Origin: Streptomyces fradiae
GTDB taxonomy: Bacteria > Actinomycetota > Actinomycetes > Streptomycetales > Streptomycetaceae
DNA: 64,000 bases
Assembly (NCBI RefSeq): GCF_041270065.1
Contig: NZ_CP065958.1
Location: 5,766,001 to 5,830,000 of the forward strand
Direction: 5' to 3'
Of the stretch, positions 53,710 through 62,780 are shown one piece after another. Under the pieces are notes generated by a model. That model was given only the letters and a program-made list of their open reading frames with translations. It ran no database searches and had not been told where the DNA came from. The position numbers were made by a program, and so were the translations under genes. The stretch's first letter is position 1. The number at the start of each line of letters is the position of its first letter.

Positions 53710-55328
53710 TGGGATTCGCCCGCACCTGCTCCGTCGCCCTCGTCGGCGTCGAAGGCGTCGTCGTCGAGGTCCAGGCCGACCTCGAAGCCGGAGTCGCCGC
53801 CTTCACCCTCGTCGGACTCCCCGACAAGAGCCTCACCGAAAGCCGCGACCGGGTCCGCGCCGCCATCGTCAACGCCGGCGCCGAATGGCCCCAGAAGAAA
53901 CTCACCGTCGGCCTCAGCCCCGCCTCCGTCCCCAAGGGAGGCTCCGGCTTCGATCTGGCCGTCGCCGCGGCCGTCCTCGGCGCCGCCGAACGCATCGACC
54001 CCCGCAGCATCGCCGACCTCGTCCTCATCGGAGAACTCGGCCTCGACGGCCGGGTCCGCCCCGTCCGAGGCGTCCTCCCCGCCGTCCTCGCCGCAGCCGA
54101 CGCCGGCTACCGGCACGTCGTCGTCCCCGAACAGACCGCCGGCGAAGCCGCCCTCGTCCCCGGCGTATCCGTCCTCGGCGTCCGCACCCTCGGCCAGCTC
54201 ATCGCCGTCCTCGCCGACGAACCCGTCCCCGAAGAAGAACCCCACGAAGAGGGCCGCCCCGACCCGATGCTCGCCGGACTCCTCGTCCCCGGCGCGGGCG
54301 TCGGCACCGGACTCGCCGCCGACCCCGCCGACGGACCCGACCTCGCCGACGTCGCCGGCCAGCACACCGCGCGCCGCGCACTGGAGATCGCCGCCGCCGG
54401 CAGCCACCACCTGCTGCTCACCGGGCCACCCGGCGCCGGAAAGACCATGCTCGCCGAACGACTCCCCGGCATCCTCCCGCCCCTCACCCGCCAGGAATCC
54501 CTCGAAGTCACCGCCGTCCACTCCGTCGCCGGCATCCTCCCGCCCGGCGAGCCCCTCGTCCGCCGCGCGCCCTACTGCGCACCCCACCACTCCGCGACCA
54601 TGCAGTCCCTCGTCGGCGGCGGCAACGGACTGCCCCGCCCCGGCGCCGTCTCCCTCGCCCACCGAGGCGTCCTCTTCCTCGACGAAGCACCCGAATTCAG
54701 CACCAAAGTCCTCGACGCCCTCCGCCAGCCCCTCGAATCCGGACACGTCGTCATCGCCCGCGCCGCCGGCGTCGTCCGCCTCCCCGCCCGCTTCCTCCTC
54801 ACCCTCGCCGCCAACCCCTGCCCCTGCGGACGCCACACCCTCCTCGGCACCGGCTGCGAATGCCCCGCCTCCCTCATCCGCCGCTACCAGGCCCGCCTCT
54901 CCGGCCCCCTCCTCGACCGCGTCGACCTGCGCGTCGAAGTCGAACCCGTCACCCGCTCCGACCTCCTCGGCCACGGCGGACGCGGCGAACCCACCGCCAC
55001 CGTCGCCGACCGCGTTCGGGAAGCCCGCGCCCGTGCCGCCGCCCGGCTCGACGGCACCCCCTGGACCGTCAACAGCGAAATCCCCGGCCACGAACTCCGC
55101 ACCCGCTACCAAGCCGCCCCCGGCGCCCTCGCCGCCGCCGAACGCGACATCGAACGCGGCCTGCTCACCGCCCGCGGCCTCGACCGCGTCCTCCGCGTCG
55201 CCTGGACCGTCGCCGACCTCGCCGGCCACGACCGCCCCGGCCCCGAAGACCTCGCCCTCGCCCTCGAACTCCGCACCGGCATCACCCGCGGCGTCCCCGT
55301 ACCCGCGGGGGCGGGGGAGTGGACATGA
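53709..55328 (+). CDS. YifB/ComM family AAA+ ATPase
   Basis: 539 residues. Residues 1-170 are a Lon-like ChlI domain (GLPDKSLTESRDRVRAAIVN and PASVPKGGSGFDLAVAAAVL). The AAA domain has HHLLLTGPPGAGKTMLAERL as Walker A, HRGVLFLDEAPEFSTKVLDA as Walker B and RFLLTLAANPCPCGRHTLLG with a cysteine cluster. In transformable bacteria ComM is a branch-migration helicase; placement between yraN and dprA supports a role in DNA processing. ATGA overlap with dprA. Confidence 0.94.
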   Translation: MGFARTCSVALVGVEGVVVEVQADLEAGVAAFTLVGLPDKSLTESRDRVRAAIVNAGAEWPQKKLTVGLSPASVPKGGSGFDLAVAAAVLGAAERIDPRSIADLVLIGELGLDGRVRPVRGVLPAVLAAADAGYRHVVVPEQTAGEAALVPGVSVLGVRTLGQLIAVLADEPVPEEEPHEEGRPDPMLAGLLVPGAGVGTGLAADPADGPDLADVAGQHTARRALEIAAAGSHHLLLTGPPGAGKTMLAERLPGILPPLTRQESLEVTAVHSVAGILPPGEPLVRRAPYCAPHHSATMQSLVGGGNGLPRPGAVSLAHRGVLFLDEAPEFSTKVLDALRQPLESGHVVIARAAGVVRLPARFLLTLAANPCPCGRHTLLGTGCECPASLIRRYQARLSGPLLDRVDLRVEVEPVTRSDLLGHGGRGEPTATVADRVREARARAAARLDGTPWTVNSEIPGHELRTRYQAAPGALAAAERDIERGLLTARGLDRVLRVAWTVADLAGHDRPGPEDLALALELRTGITRGVPVPAGAGEWT

Positions 55329-56572
55329 CCCGGTACGACGACAAACGGGCTTCCACCCACTCCCTCGACGAGGAACGCCTCGCCCGCGCCGCCCTCAGCC
55401 ACATCGTCGAACCCGGCGACGAACACGCCGGCCGCGCCCTCCGACACCACGGCGCCACCGGATTCCTCCGCCTCCTGCACGAGGACGGCAGGACCACGGA
55501 ACCCGGCCTCTGGGAACCCGACACCCCCGGACCGGCCCCCGACCCCCGCGACAGCACCACACTCCCCGGCACCGGCGAAGCCCGCCTCGCCGGCTGGCGA
55601 CGCCGCGCCCGCACCGCCACCCCCGAACGGCACCTCGACCACATCACCCGACTCGGCGGACGCTTCGTCATTCCCGGCGACACCGAATGGCCCCGCCAAC
55701 TCGACGACCTCGCCGACGCCCGCCCCATCGGTCTCTGGGTCCGCGGACCCGCCGACCTCCGCGCCTGGGCCCTCCGCTCCGTCGCCCTCGTCGGCGCCCG
55801 CGCCTGCACCCCGTACGGCGCCCACACCGCCGCCACCCTCGCCGCAGGCCTCACCGAACACGGCTGGGTCGTCGTCTCCGGCGCCGCCTTCGGCATCGAC
55901 GGCGCCGCCCACCGCGGCGCCCTCGGCACCGGCGGCGCCACCATCGCCGTCCTCGCCTGCGGCGTCGACGTCCCCTACCCCCGCGGCCACGCCGGCCTCA
56001 TCCGCCGCATCACCGAACAAGGCCTCGTCCTCGGCGAACTCCCACCCGGCGGCCACCCCACCCGCAGCCGCTTCGTCCTCCGCAACCGCGTCATCGCCGC
56101 CCTCACCCGCGGCACCGTCGTCATCGAAGCCGAATACCGCAGCGGCTCCCTCGTCACCGCCCGCGCCGCCGCCCGCCTCGGCCGCCACACCATGGGCGTC
56201 CCCGGCCCCGTCACCAGCGGACTCTCCGCCGGAGTCCACGAACTCCTCCGCGGCGAAGCCACCCTCGTCACGGACGCCGCCGAAATCGTCGAACTCGTCG
56301 GAGACATCGGCCAACTCGCCCCACCCCGCCGCGGCCCCGTCCTGCCCCGCGACCTGCTCGCCCCCGACACCGCCCGTGTCCTCGAAGCCCTGCCCGGCCA
56401 CCACCCCGCACCCCTCGCCGACATCGCCACCCGCGCCGGCACCCACCCCGACCACACCCTCGCCAAGCTGTACGAACTCCACTCCCTCGGGTTCGTCGAG
56501 CGACACCAGGACCACTGGCGGTTGACGAACATGCCGACAGAACCGTCGAACGCCCGGCATGGCGGTACTTGA
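55325..56572 (+). CDS. dprA: DNA processing protein DprA (Smf)
   Basis: 415 residues. The Rossmann-like core has GRFVIPGDTEWPRQLDDLAD, VALVGARACTPYGAHTAATL, VVVSGAAFGIDGAAHRGALG and AVLACGVDVPYPRGHAGL; RFVLRNRVIAALTRGTVVIE and GVPGPVTSGLSAGVHELLRG complete it. A C-terminal winged helix (LADIATRAGTHPDHTLAKLY) follows. DprA loads RecA on single-stranded DNA. No competence uptake genes lie here, as is usual in streptomycetes. Confidence 0.95.
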   Translation: MTRYDDKRASTHSLDEERLARAALSHIVEPGDEHAGRALRHHGATGFLRLLHEDGRTTEPGLWEPDTPGPAPDPRDSTTLPGTGEARLAGWRRRARTATPERHLDHITRLGGRFVIPGDTEWPRQLDDLADARPIGLWVRGPADLRAWALRSVALVGARACTPYGAHTAATLAAGLTEHGWVVVSGAAFGIDGAAHRGALGTGGATIAVLACGVDVPYPRGHAGLIRRITEQGLVLGELPPGGHPTRSRFVLRNRVIAALTRGTVVIEAEYRSGSLVTARAAARLGRHTMGVPGPVTSGLSAGVHELLRGEATLVTDAAEIVELVGDIGQLAPPRRGPVLPRDLLAPDTARVLEALPGHHPAPLADIATRAGTHPDHTLAKLYELHSLGFVERHQDHWRLTNMPTEPSNARHGGT

Positions 56573-56826
56573 CCCGGAGCATTCGGGTGAAAAGGTGAAG
56601 ACGGTGAAGACGAAGAGCAACCGAGGGCACCCGATCGCCCCCGAGGGGCCGACGCGTGCCACGACCCCCGTTCGAAGATGCGGGCGACCACAGCCACCCG
56701 GACCGGCGCGATCCACCGGCGTTCGCTCACCGCGACAGCCCACTCACGCTACGCTCACGAGAATTCCCCGCCCGACAACCGGAACGACTCCTTCGCACCC
56801 GACAGCAGAACGGCTCAAGGCGACGC

Positions 56827-57669
56827 ATGCCCCAGCACACCTCCGGGTCTGACCGCGCCGCGGTGCCCCCAGCAGCCCGGGGCACCGGCACCGTGCGACC
56901 GCCCGCACCGACCTCGCTCGACGAACTGTGGCGCTCCTACAAGGACACCGGCGACGAACGGCTGCGGGAACAGCTGATCCTGCACTACTCGCCCCTCGTC
57001 AAATACGTCGCCGGCCGCGTCAGCGTCGGCCTGCCCTCCAACGTCGAACAGGCCGACTTCGTCTCCTCCGGAGTCTTCGGACTCATCGACGCCATCGAGA
57101 AGTTCGACGTCGAGCGCGCCATCAAATTCGAGACCTACGCCATCACCCGCATCCGCGGCGCCATGATCGACGAACTCCGCGCCCTCGACTGGATCCCCCG
57201 CTCCGTCCGCCAGAAGGCCCGCAACGTCGAACGCGCCTACGCCACCCTCGAAGCCCAGCTGCGCCGCACCCCCACCGAGCCCGAGGTCGCCGAGGAGATG
57301 GGCGTCACCCTCGAAGAACTCCACTCCGTCTTCAGCCAGTTGTCCCTCGCCAACGTCGTCGCCCTCGAAGAGCTCCTGCACGTCGGCGGCGAAGGCGGCG
57401 ACCGCCTCTCCCTCATGGACACCCTCGAGGACACCGCCGCCGACAACCCCGTCGAAGTCGCCGAGGACCGCGAACTGCGCCGGCTCCTCGCCCGCGCCAT
57501 CAACACCCTCCCCGAGCGCGAGAAGACCGTCGTCACGCTCTACTACTACGAAGGCCTCACCCTCGCCGAGATCGGCCACGTCCTCGGCGTCACCGAGAGC
57601 CGCGTCAGCCAGATCCACACCAAGTCCGTCCTCCAGCTGCGCGCCAAACTGGCCGACGTGGGCCGCTGA
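56827..57669 (+). CDS. whiG: Sporulation sigma factor WhiG
   Basis: 280 residues from ATG 56827 ([20 protein letters not shown]), the start I recall for WhiG. It is a FliA/SigF-type sigma-70 factor: region 2 is [20 protein letters not shown] to [20 protein letters not shown], region 3 has [20 protein letters not shown], region 4 is [20 protein letters not shown]. It commits aerial hyphae to sporulation and turns on whiH and whiI. The 254 bases before it contain a tandem GGTGAAGAC pair near 56594 and no gene I can support. Confidence 0.96.
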   Translation: MPQHTSGSDRAAVPPAARGTGTVRPPAPTSLDELWRSYKDTGDERLREQLILHYSPLVKYVAGRVSVGLPSNVEQADFVSSGVFGLIDAIEKFDVERAIKFETYAITRIRGAMIDELRALDWIPRSVRQKARNVERAYATLEAQLRRTPTEPEVAEEMGVTLEELHSVFSQLSLANVVALEELLHVGGEGGDRLSLMDTLEDTAADNPVEVAEDRELRRLLARAINTLPEREKTVVTLYYYEGLTLAEIGHVLGVTESRVSQIHTKSVLQLRAKLADVGR

Positions 57670-57702
57670 CGCCACCCCGCTCCACCGCCGTACAGTGGAG
57701 CC

Positions 57703-58287
57703 GTGCCAAGGATTCGAGCGGCCTCCGTGGCCGAGCACCGGACGATGCAGCGCGCCGCCCTGCTGGACGCAGCGCGCTCCCTGCTGTCCGAGGGCGGAAC
57801 GGAAGCACTGACCTTCCCCGCCCTCGCCGAGCGCACGGGCCTGGCCCGCTCGTCGGTCTACGAGTACTTCCGCTCCCGCGCCGCCGTCGTCGAGGAACTC
57901 TGCGCCGTCGACTTCCCCGTCTGGGCCGCCGAGGTCGAAGCGGCCATGGCCGCCGCCGACACCGCCGAGGGCAAGATCGAGGCCTACGTCCGCAGCCAGC
58001 TCGACCTGGTCGGCGACCGCCGCCACCGCGCCGTCGTCGCCATCTCCGCGAGCGAGCTCGACCAAGGCGCCCGCGAGAAGATCCGCGCCGCCCACGGCGG
58101 CCTGGTCACCATGATCGTCGCCGCCCTCACCACCCTGGGCCGCCCCCAGCCCCGCCTGGAAGCCATGCTCCTCCAGGGCGTCGTCGACGCCGCCGTCCGC
58201 CGCATCGAACTCGGCGCGGCCGAGGACCCGACCACGATCACGAACGCGGCCGTCTCCATGGCCCTCGGCGGCATCCGCGGCGCGTGA
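57703..58287 (+). CDS. TetR-family transcriptional regulator
   Basis: 194 residues from GTG 57703. The N-terminal helix-turn-helix is LTFPALAERTGLARSSVYEY within residues 20-60, followed by a helical ligand domain of normal length. No Shine-Dalgarno; TACAGT at 57691-57696 ends six bases before the start, so a leaderless transcript is likely. It follows whiG by 33 bases on the same strand. No adjacent target operator or enzyme gene was found; the downstream neighbour is a region of gene decay. Confidence 0.88.
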   Translation: MPRIRAASVAEHRTMQRAALLDAARSLLSEGGTEALTFPALAERTGLARSSVYEYFRSRAAVVEELCAVDFPVWAAEVEAAMAAADTAEGKIEAYVRSQLDLVGDRRHRAVVAISASELDQGAREKIRAAHGGLVTMIVAALTTLGRPQPRLEAMLLQGVVDAAVRRIELGAAEDPTTITNAAVSMALGGIRGA

Positions 58288-58294
58288 ACCGCCC

Positions 58295-58733
58295 TCAACG
58301 AGTGGCTGTGACTGAAGAAGGTTGGTACGGGCGCACGCAACGGGAACTCCCGGTTGTCCGTTGCACGATCGCCCGTCTTTGCAGCACCGGGATTGCAGCC
58401 GGGACGGACGATACCTGAGCGACTGCGACGAGCACGGTGGTCTCGTAGCGGACGGCAAGCCTGTCGTATCTCGTGGCGACCGCGCGATGGCGCTCGAGCC
58501 GGTTGATGCCGCATTCGACCGCGTGCCGCTGCTTGTGGTCGACCTTGTCGCGGTAGGAGCGGTTTCGGCGGGAGTCGTACGCCTCGTCGGCCCGCACCGG
58601 TCCGGGTCCGCCACCGTATGTCGTCTGTCAGCTGCCGCCGCGTCCACACCTGCGGCCGGTCCGGCTTGATGCCTGTCGGCAGCAGAGGGTCAAGCCGGGC
58701 CCACTGTCCGTTCGCCAGATCCCCACGGCCCAC
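58295..58733 (-). pseudogene. Internally deleted IS5-family transposase
   Basis: Reading leftward, the N-terminal transposase sequence VGRGDLANGQWARLDPLLPT and [20 protein letters not shown] is in one frame; at about 58592 it jumps into a second frame that continues with [16 protein letters not shown] and then [20 protein letters not shown], the end of an IS5-type transposase. About 180 residues of the catalytic middle are missing at the first junction, and perhaps 25 more between SYRD and HKQRH. GATCCACTTTCGCGACAGGC at 58757-58776 could be one terminal repeat; I could not find its partner. Confidence 0.85.
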
Positions 58734-58776
58734 GGACGTGATCACCAACGAACAAGATCCACTTTCGCGACAGGCC

Positions 58777-59132
58777 CTAGGCCTCGGCGGCCTCCCTGGT
58801 CCAGACGCCCGGCGGGTGCTCGTCGACCGGCAGCCAGAGGCTGGGCTGGGCGCGGCAGCCAGCCGGAGTCCACGGGCTGGAGCCGGACCTCGTATCCCTC
58901 GATGACGCCCGGGAGCAGCGTTCCGGGCTCCGTGGCCGCCCCGACCGACGGTGAAGGACCAGTCCGGGATGTCGCCACCGCCGACGCCCACCACGTGCCA
59001 GCCGTGCTCGCGGACGTCCGCCACCACCCGGGACCAGAACTTCTCCTGGTGCGGGCGTTCTCGCAGAGCCGCCGACGTGGCGGGATCGCACAGCACGCAC
59101 GGGCAGGGCGGGGGCGTGGTCGGGTCGGTCAT
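58777..59132 (-). pseudogene. Broken DUF4262-family gene
   Basis: From ATG 59132 the product reads MTDPTTPPPCPCVLCDPATS and continues to GGGDIPDWSFTVG at about residue 63, matching the start of DUF4262 proteins as I remember them. The frame then shifts: EPGTLLPGVIEGYEVRLQPV (about 58930-58850) is in a second frame and QPSLWLPVDEHPPGVWTREA, the usual C terminus, in a third, ending at the TAG 58777-58779. About 30-40 residues are also missing in the middle. The gene touches the transposase remnant, so insertion and decay probably went together. Confidence 0.75.
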
Positions 59133-59149
59133 CCGCGCATCCAAGCAGA

Positions 59150-59644
59150 TCAGGGCAGAGGCAACGGCCGGTGCCCCCAGACCGGCAGCAGCCGCGACGG
59201 GCCTCCGCCCAGCAGGGCCAGCGGGTTCAGGTAGGTGTCGCCGCGGAGGAGGCCCCAGTGGAGGCAGTTGCGGGGGCAGTGGGGGGACTCGGTGACGTGG
59301 GCCAGGAGGGTGCCCTGGGGGACCGTGGTGCCGACGGGGAGCAGGGGGTCCACCGGGACGTAGGTGGTGCGGAGGGGTGGGTCGCCGGTGTCCGGAAGGG
59401 TGAGGACGAGGACGCCCTGGCCGCCGACCGGGCCGGCGAAGGTGACGGTGCCGGCGGCGGGGGCGTGGACCGGGGTGCCGGGTGGGGCCGCGAGGTCGAG
59501 GCCGCGGTGGCCGGCGGCGTACGGGCCCGGTGGGGGCTCCCAGCCGCGGAGGATGTCGGGGCGGGGCGGGCCGATCGGCCAGGTCGCCGTGAGCAGGGTC
59601 AGCAGGGACAGCGCGTTCAGCAGGGTCATCGGAATCTGAGGCAT
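59150..59644 (-). CDS. M23-like (LytM) peptidase domain protein, active site incomplete
   Basis: 164 residues from ATG 59644 (MPQIPMTLLNALSLLTLLTA); ATG 59629 is an alternative. Residues 5-22 are hydrophobic, a signal peptide. The LytM domain has AAGHRGLDLAAPPGTPVHAP with the metal ligands His46 and Asp50, and PVGTTVPQGTLLAHV. The usual HxH motif is here CLHWG (Cys127, His129), so one expected histidine is replaced. It may act as a non-catalytic wall-binding protein. It lies divergently from rpsB. Confidence 0.85.
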   Translation of the reverse strand: MPQIPMTLLNALSLLTLLTATWPIGPPRPDILRGWEPPPGPYAAGHRGLDLAAPPGTPVHAPAAGTVTFAGPVGGQGVLVLTLPDTGDPPLRTTYVPVDPLLPVGTTVPQGTLLAHVTESPHCPRNCLHWGLLRGDTYLNPLALLGGGPSRLLPVWGHRPLPLP

Positions 59645-59694
59645 GAGGGCAGGTTGCCCGGGCCGGGAACCGCATGACGGGCATCGGCGGAATC

Positions 59695-59721
59695 TGTGGA
59701 CAAGCACCCGGTTGTGGACAA
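59695..59721 (-). promoter_or_regulatory. Pair of perfect DnaA boxes upstream of rpsB
   Basis: TGTGGACAA occurs at 59695-59703 and 59713-59721, separated by nine bases. On the minus strand this is TTGTCCACA twice, the preferred Streptomyces DnaA box, in tandem. It lies between the M23-like gene and rpsB, about 30 bases upstream of the possible rpsB -10 hexamer TACACT (59751-59756). Same spacing as the pair at 53241-53267. Confidence 0.65.
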
Positions 59722-59897
59722 CGGCGTCACCCGGCGCTCCCGGGGTCCCGTACACTTTCCATGGCGACCCGGGTCACCGGGTCGACTTCGCACGCCCCGC
59801 CACCGGTCCCTCGTGACGGGTGGCAGCGCCTTTCGGTCCCTCGTGGCACGGCGCGCCGGGGCGTCAGGAACACAACCGAGAAACCAAGGAGATGGCC
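59722..59897 (+). promoter_or_regulatory. rpsB promoter and leader
   Basis: TACACT at 59751-59756 fits a -10 box; no clear -35 is seen 17 bases upstream. The resulting leader of about 135 bases contains the direct repeat CGGTCCCTCGTG (near 59802 and 59836) and a possible hairpin CCACC...GGTGG around 59801-59823. Many rpsB genes have a regulatory leader bound by S2; I cannot match this one to a known fold. Confidence 0.4.
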
Positions 59898-60779
59898 ATG
59901 GCCGTCGTCACGATGCGGGAGCTGCTGGAGAGCGGCGTCCACTTCGGTCACCAGACCCGTCGCTGGAACCCGAAGATGAAGCGCTTCATCTTCACCGAGC
60001 GCAACGGCATCTACATCATCGACCTGCTCCAGTCGCTGTCGTACATCGACCGCGCCTACGAGTTCGTCAAGGAGACCGTCGCGCACGGCGGCTCCATCAT
60101 GTTCGTCGGTACGAAGAAGCAGGCCCAGGAGGCCATCGCCGAGCAGGCGACCCGCGTCGGCATGCCGTACGTGAACCAGCGCTGGCTGGGCGGCATGCTC
60201 ACCAACTTCTCGACCGTCTACAAGCGTCTGCAGCGTCTCAAGGAGCTCGAGCAGATCGACTTCGAGGACGTGGCCGCCTCCGGCCTCACCAAGAAGGAGC
60301 TCCTGGTCCTCTCCCGCGAGAAGGCCAAGCTGGAGAAGACCCTCGGTGGTATCCGCGAGATGCAGAAGGTGCCGAGCGCCGTCTGGATCGTCGACACCAA
60401 GAAGGAGCACATCGCCGTCGGTGAGGCGCGCAAGCTCCACATCCCGGTCGTCGCGATCCTCGACACCAACTGCGACCCCGACGAGGTCGACTACAAGATC
60501 CCGGGCAACGACGACGCGATCCGCTCCGTCACCCTGCTCACCCGCGTGATCGCCGACGCCGTCGCCGAGGGCCTCATCGCCCGTTCCGGCGCCGCGACCG
60601 GCGACCAGAAGCCGGGCGAGAAGGCCGCGGGCGAGCCGCTCGCCGAGTGGGAGCGCGACCTGCTCGAGGGCGAGAAGAAGGCCGACGAGGCTGCCCCGGC
60701 CGCCGCCGAGGCCGAGAAGCCGGCCGAGGCCGCTGCCGAGACCGCCGAGGCTCCGGCCGCGGACGCCGAGCAGGCCTGA
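59898..60779 (+). CDS. rpsB: Ribosomal protein S2
   Basis: 293 residues from ATG 59898 ([20 protein letters not shown]), six bases after AAGGAG; the ATG at 59892 is too close to the Shine-Dalgarno. [20 protein letters not shown] and [20 protein letters not shown] are S2 signatures. The Ala/Glu/Lys-rich tail after about residue 240 is the actinobacterial extension. Operon with tsf, separated by a strong hairpin. Confidence 0.97.
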   Translation: MAVVTMRELLESGVHFGHQTRRWNPKMKRFIFTERNGIYIIDLLQSLSYIDRAYEFVKETVAHGGSIMFVGTKKQAQEAIAEQATRVGMPYVNQRWLGGMLTNFSTVYKRLQRLKELEQIDFEDVAASGLTKKELLVLSREKAKLEKTLGGIREMQKVPSAVWIVDTKKEHIAVGEARKLHIPVVAILDTNCDPDEVDYKIPGNDDAIRSVTLLTRVIADAVAEGLIARSGAATGDQKPGEKAAGEPLAEWERDLLEGEKKADEAAPAAAEAEKPAEAAAETAEAPAADAEQA

Positions 60780-60802
60780 CCCTTCCGGTCCCTCAGGACT
60801 CG

Positions 60803-60847
60803 CGGGTGACGACGGCGGGGGCCCACAAAGCCCCCGCCGTCCACCCG
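60803..60847 (+). terminator. Hairpin between rpsB and tsf
   Basis: The inner stem ACGGCGGGGGC/GCCCCCGCCGT (11 bp, 60812-60840) sits in an outer stem CGGGTG/CACCCG. It lies 23 bases after the rpsB stop. Partial termination or processing here would let S2 be made in excess of EF-Ts. Confidence 0.7.
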
Positions 60848-60889
60848 TGACCCGCCCGATCTTTCAGACTTCGAGAGAGAAACAGACTC

Positions 60890-61726
60890 ATGGCGAACTA
60901 CACCGCCGCTGACGTCAAGAAGCTCCGCGAGCTCACCGGCGCCGGCATGATGGACTGCAAGAAGGCCCTGGACGAGGCCGACGGCGACGTCGACAAGGCC
61001 GTCGAGGCCCTGCGCATCAAGGGCCAGAAGGGTGTCGCCAAGCGTGAGGGCCGCTCCGCCGAGAACGGCGCCGTGGTCTCCCTCATCGCCGACGACAACA
61101 CCTCCGGTGTCCTGGTCGAGCTGAAGTGCGAGACGGACTTCGTCGCCAAGGGCGAGAAGTTCCTGGCCGTCGCCAACGCGCTCGCCGCGCACGTCGCCGC
61201 CACCTCCCCGGCCGACCTCGACGCCCTGCTCGCCTCCGAGATCGAGGCCGGCAAGACCGTCCAGGCGTTCGTCGACGAGGCCAACGCCAACCTCGGCGAG
61301 AAGATCGTCCTCGACCGCTTCGCGCAGTACGGCGACGGCTTCGTCTCCGCGTACATGCACCGCACCATGCCCGACCTGCCGCCGCAGATCGGTGTCCTGG
61401 TCGAGCTGGACAAGGAGAACGCCGAGGTCGCGAAGGGCGTCGCGCAGCACATCGCCGCGTTCGCCCCGAAGTGGCTCTCCAAGGAGGACGTCCCGGCCGA
61501 GGTCGTCGAGACCGAGCGTCGCGTCGCCGAGGAGACCACCCGCGCCGAGGGCAAGCCCGAGGCCGCGCTCCCGAAGATCGTCGAGGGTCGCGTCAACGGC
61601 TTCTTCAAGGACGCCACGCTGCTCGGCCAGCCGTACGCGCTGGACAACAAGAAGACCGTCCAGAAGGTTCTGGACGAGGCCGGTGTCACCCTGAAGCGCT
61701 TCACCCGCATCAAGGTCGGCATCTGA
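60890..61726 (+). CDS. tsf: Translation elongation factor Ts
   Basis: 278 residues, MANYTAADVKKLRELTGAGM. The N-terminal UBA-like domain carries LRELTGAGMMDCKKALDEAD, the core reads VELKCETDFVAKGEKFLAVA with the TDFV motif that contacts EF-Tu. It exchanges GDP for GTP on EF-Tu. Start ATG 60890 with GAGAGA upstream. Confidence 0.98.
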   Translation: MANYTAADVKKLRELTGAGMMDCKKALDEADGDVDKAVEALRIKGQKGVAKREGRSAENGAVVSLIADDNTSGVLVELKCETDFVAKGEKFLAVANALAAHVAATSPADLDALLASEIEAGKTVQAFVDEANANLGEKIVLDRFAQYGDGFVSAYMHRTMPDLPPQIGVLVELDKENAEVAKGVAQHIAAFAPKWLSKEDVPAEVVETERRVAEETTRAEGKPEAALPKIVEGRVNGFFKDATLLGQPYALDNKKTVQKVLDEAGVTLKRFTRIKVGI

Positions 61727-61810
61727 GTCCGTACGCAACGGACACCGGACCCCGGTAGGGTCTGAAGCAGCCGCCCGCGTTCGCGCCGGACGGCCGCAGA
61801 TCTGACGAGG

Positions 61811-61858
61811 AGGCCATTGCCGTACGGGAAACCGCAAGGACCCCAGGGCAATGGCCTT
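61811..61858 (+). terminator. Stem with a 26-base loop between tsf and pyrH
   Basis: AGGCCATTGCC and GGCAATGGCCT are perfectly complementary 11-mers, followed by TCTTCG. It may end tsf transcription or form part of the pyrH leader; the large loop is atypical for an intrinsic terminator. Confidence 0.55.
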
Positions 61859-61884
61859 CTTCGTATGTGCACGAGGAGATCTCC

Positions 61885-62649
61885 ATGAATCAGGGCGCCG
61901 CACAGGGCGACGACAACAACGGCAAAAAGGCCGGCCGCTTCATGCTGAAGCTGTCCGGCGAGGCTTTCTCCGGGGGCACCGGCCTCGGGGTCGACCCGGA
62001 TGTCGTGCACGCGATCGCGCGCGAGATCGCCGCCGTCGTCCGCGACGGCGCCGAGATCGCGATCGTGATCGGCGGCGGCAACTTCTTCCGCGGCGCCGAG
62101 CTCCAGCAGCGCGGCATGGACCGGGCCCGGTCCGACTACATGGGCATGCTCGGCACCGTGATGAACTGCCTCGCCCTCCAGGACTTCCTGGAGAAGGAGG
62201 GCATCGACTCGCGCGTGCAGACCGCCATCACCATGGGGCAGGTCGCCGAGCCGTACATCCCGCTGCGCGCCGTGCGGCACCTGGAGAAGGGCCGCGTGGT
62301 CATCTTCGGCGCCGGCATGGGCATGCCGTACTTCTCCACGGACACGACCGCCGCCCAGCGCGCCCTGGAGATCGACGCCGAGGCCCTGCTGATGGGCAAG
62401 AACGGGGTCGACGGGGTCTACGACTCCGACCCGAAGCGGAACCCCGACGCGGTGAAGTTCGACGCGCTCGAGTACGGCGAGGTGCTCGCCCGCGACCTGA
62501 AGGTCGCCGACGCCACCGCCATCACCCTGTGCCGCGACAACAACCTCCCGATCCTCGTCTTCGAGCTCCTCGCCGAGGGCAATATCGCGCGCGCCGTGAA
62601 GGGTGAGAAGATCGGCACGCTCGTGAGCGACCAGGGCACCCGGGCCTGA
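61885..62649 (+). CDS. pyrH: UMP kinase
   Basis: 254 residues from ATG 61885 behind [27 protein letters not shown] is the amino acid kinase P-loop-like motif, [20 protein letters not shown] the UMP region and [20 protein letters not shown] the C-terminal signature. It phosphorylates UMP to UDP. Gene order tsf-pyrH-frr-cdsA is widely conserved. Confidence 0.98.
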   Translation: MNQGAAQGDDNNGKKAGRFMLKLSGEAFSGGTGLGVDPDVVHAIAREIAAVVRDGAEIAIVIGGGNFFRGAELQQRGMDRARSDYMGMLGTVMNCLALQDFLEKEGIDSRVQTAITMGQVAEPYIPLRAVRHLEKGRVVIFGAGMGMPYFSTDTTAAQRALEIDAEALLMGKNGVDGVYDSDPKRNPDAVKFDALEYGEVLARDLKVADATAITLCRDNNLPILVFELLAEGNIARAVKGEKIGTLVSDQGTRA

Positions 62650-62780
62650 CCCGAACCGGGAACCGCCCCGCGCGGGGTACCCGCCTCCGTGAGGGGGACG
62701 CGCTCCGCGAGGGGGATGGACAGAGCCCTGCCGGTCGTACACCGTGCAGGACACAACGCGACGACACGCAGGAGCATGTG

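Noticed and set aside
56559..56852. A 97-codon rightward frame between dprA and whiG.
   Set aside because: It overlaps both genes, is Pro/Thr/Arg-rich and has no homologous motif; the DNA is better read as the whiG upstream region.
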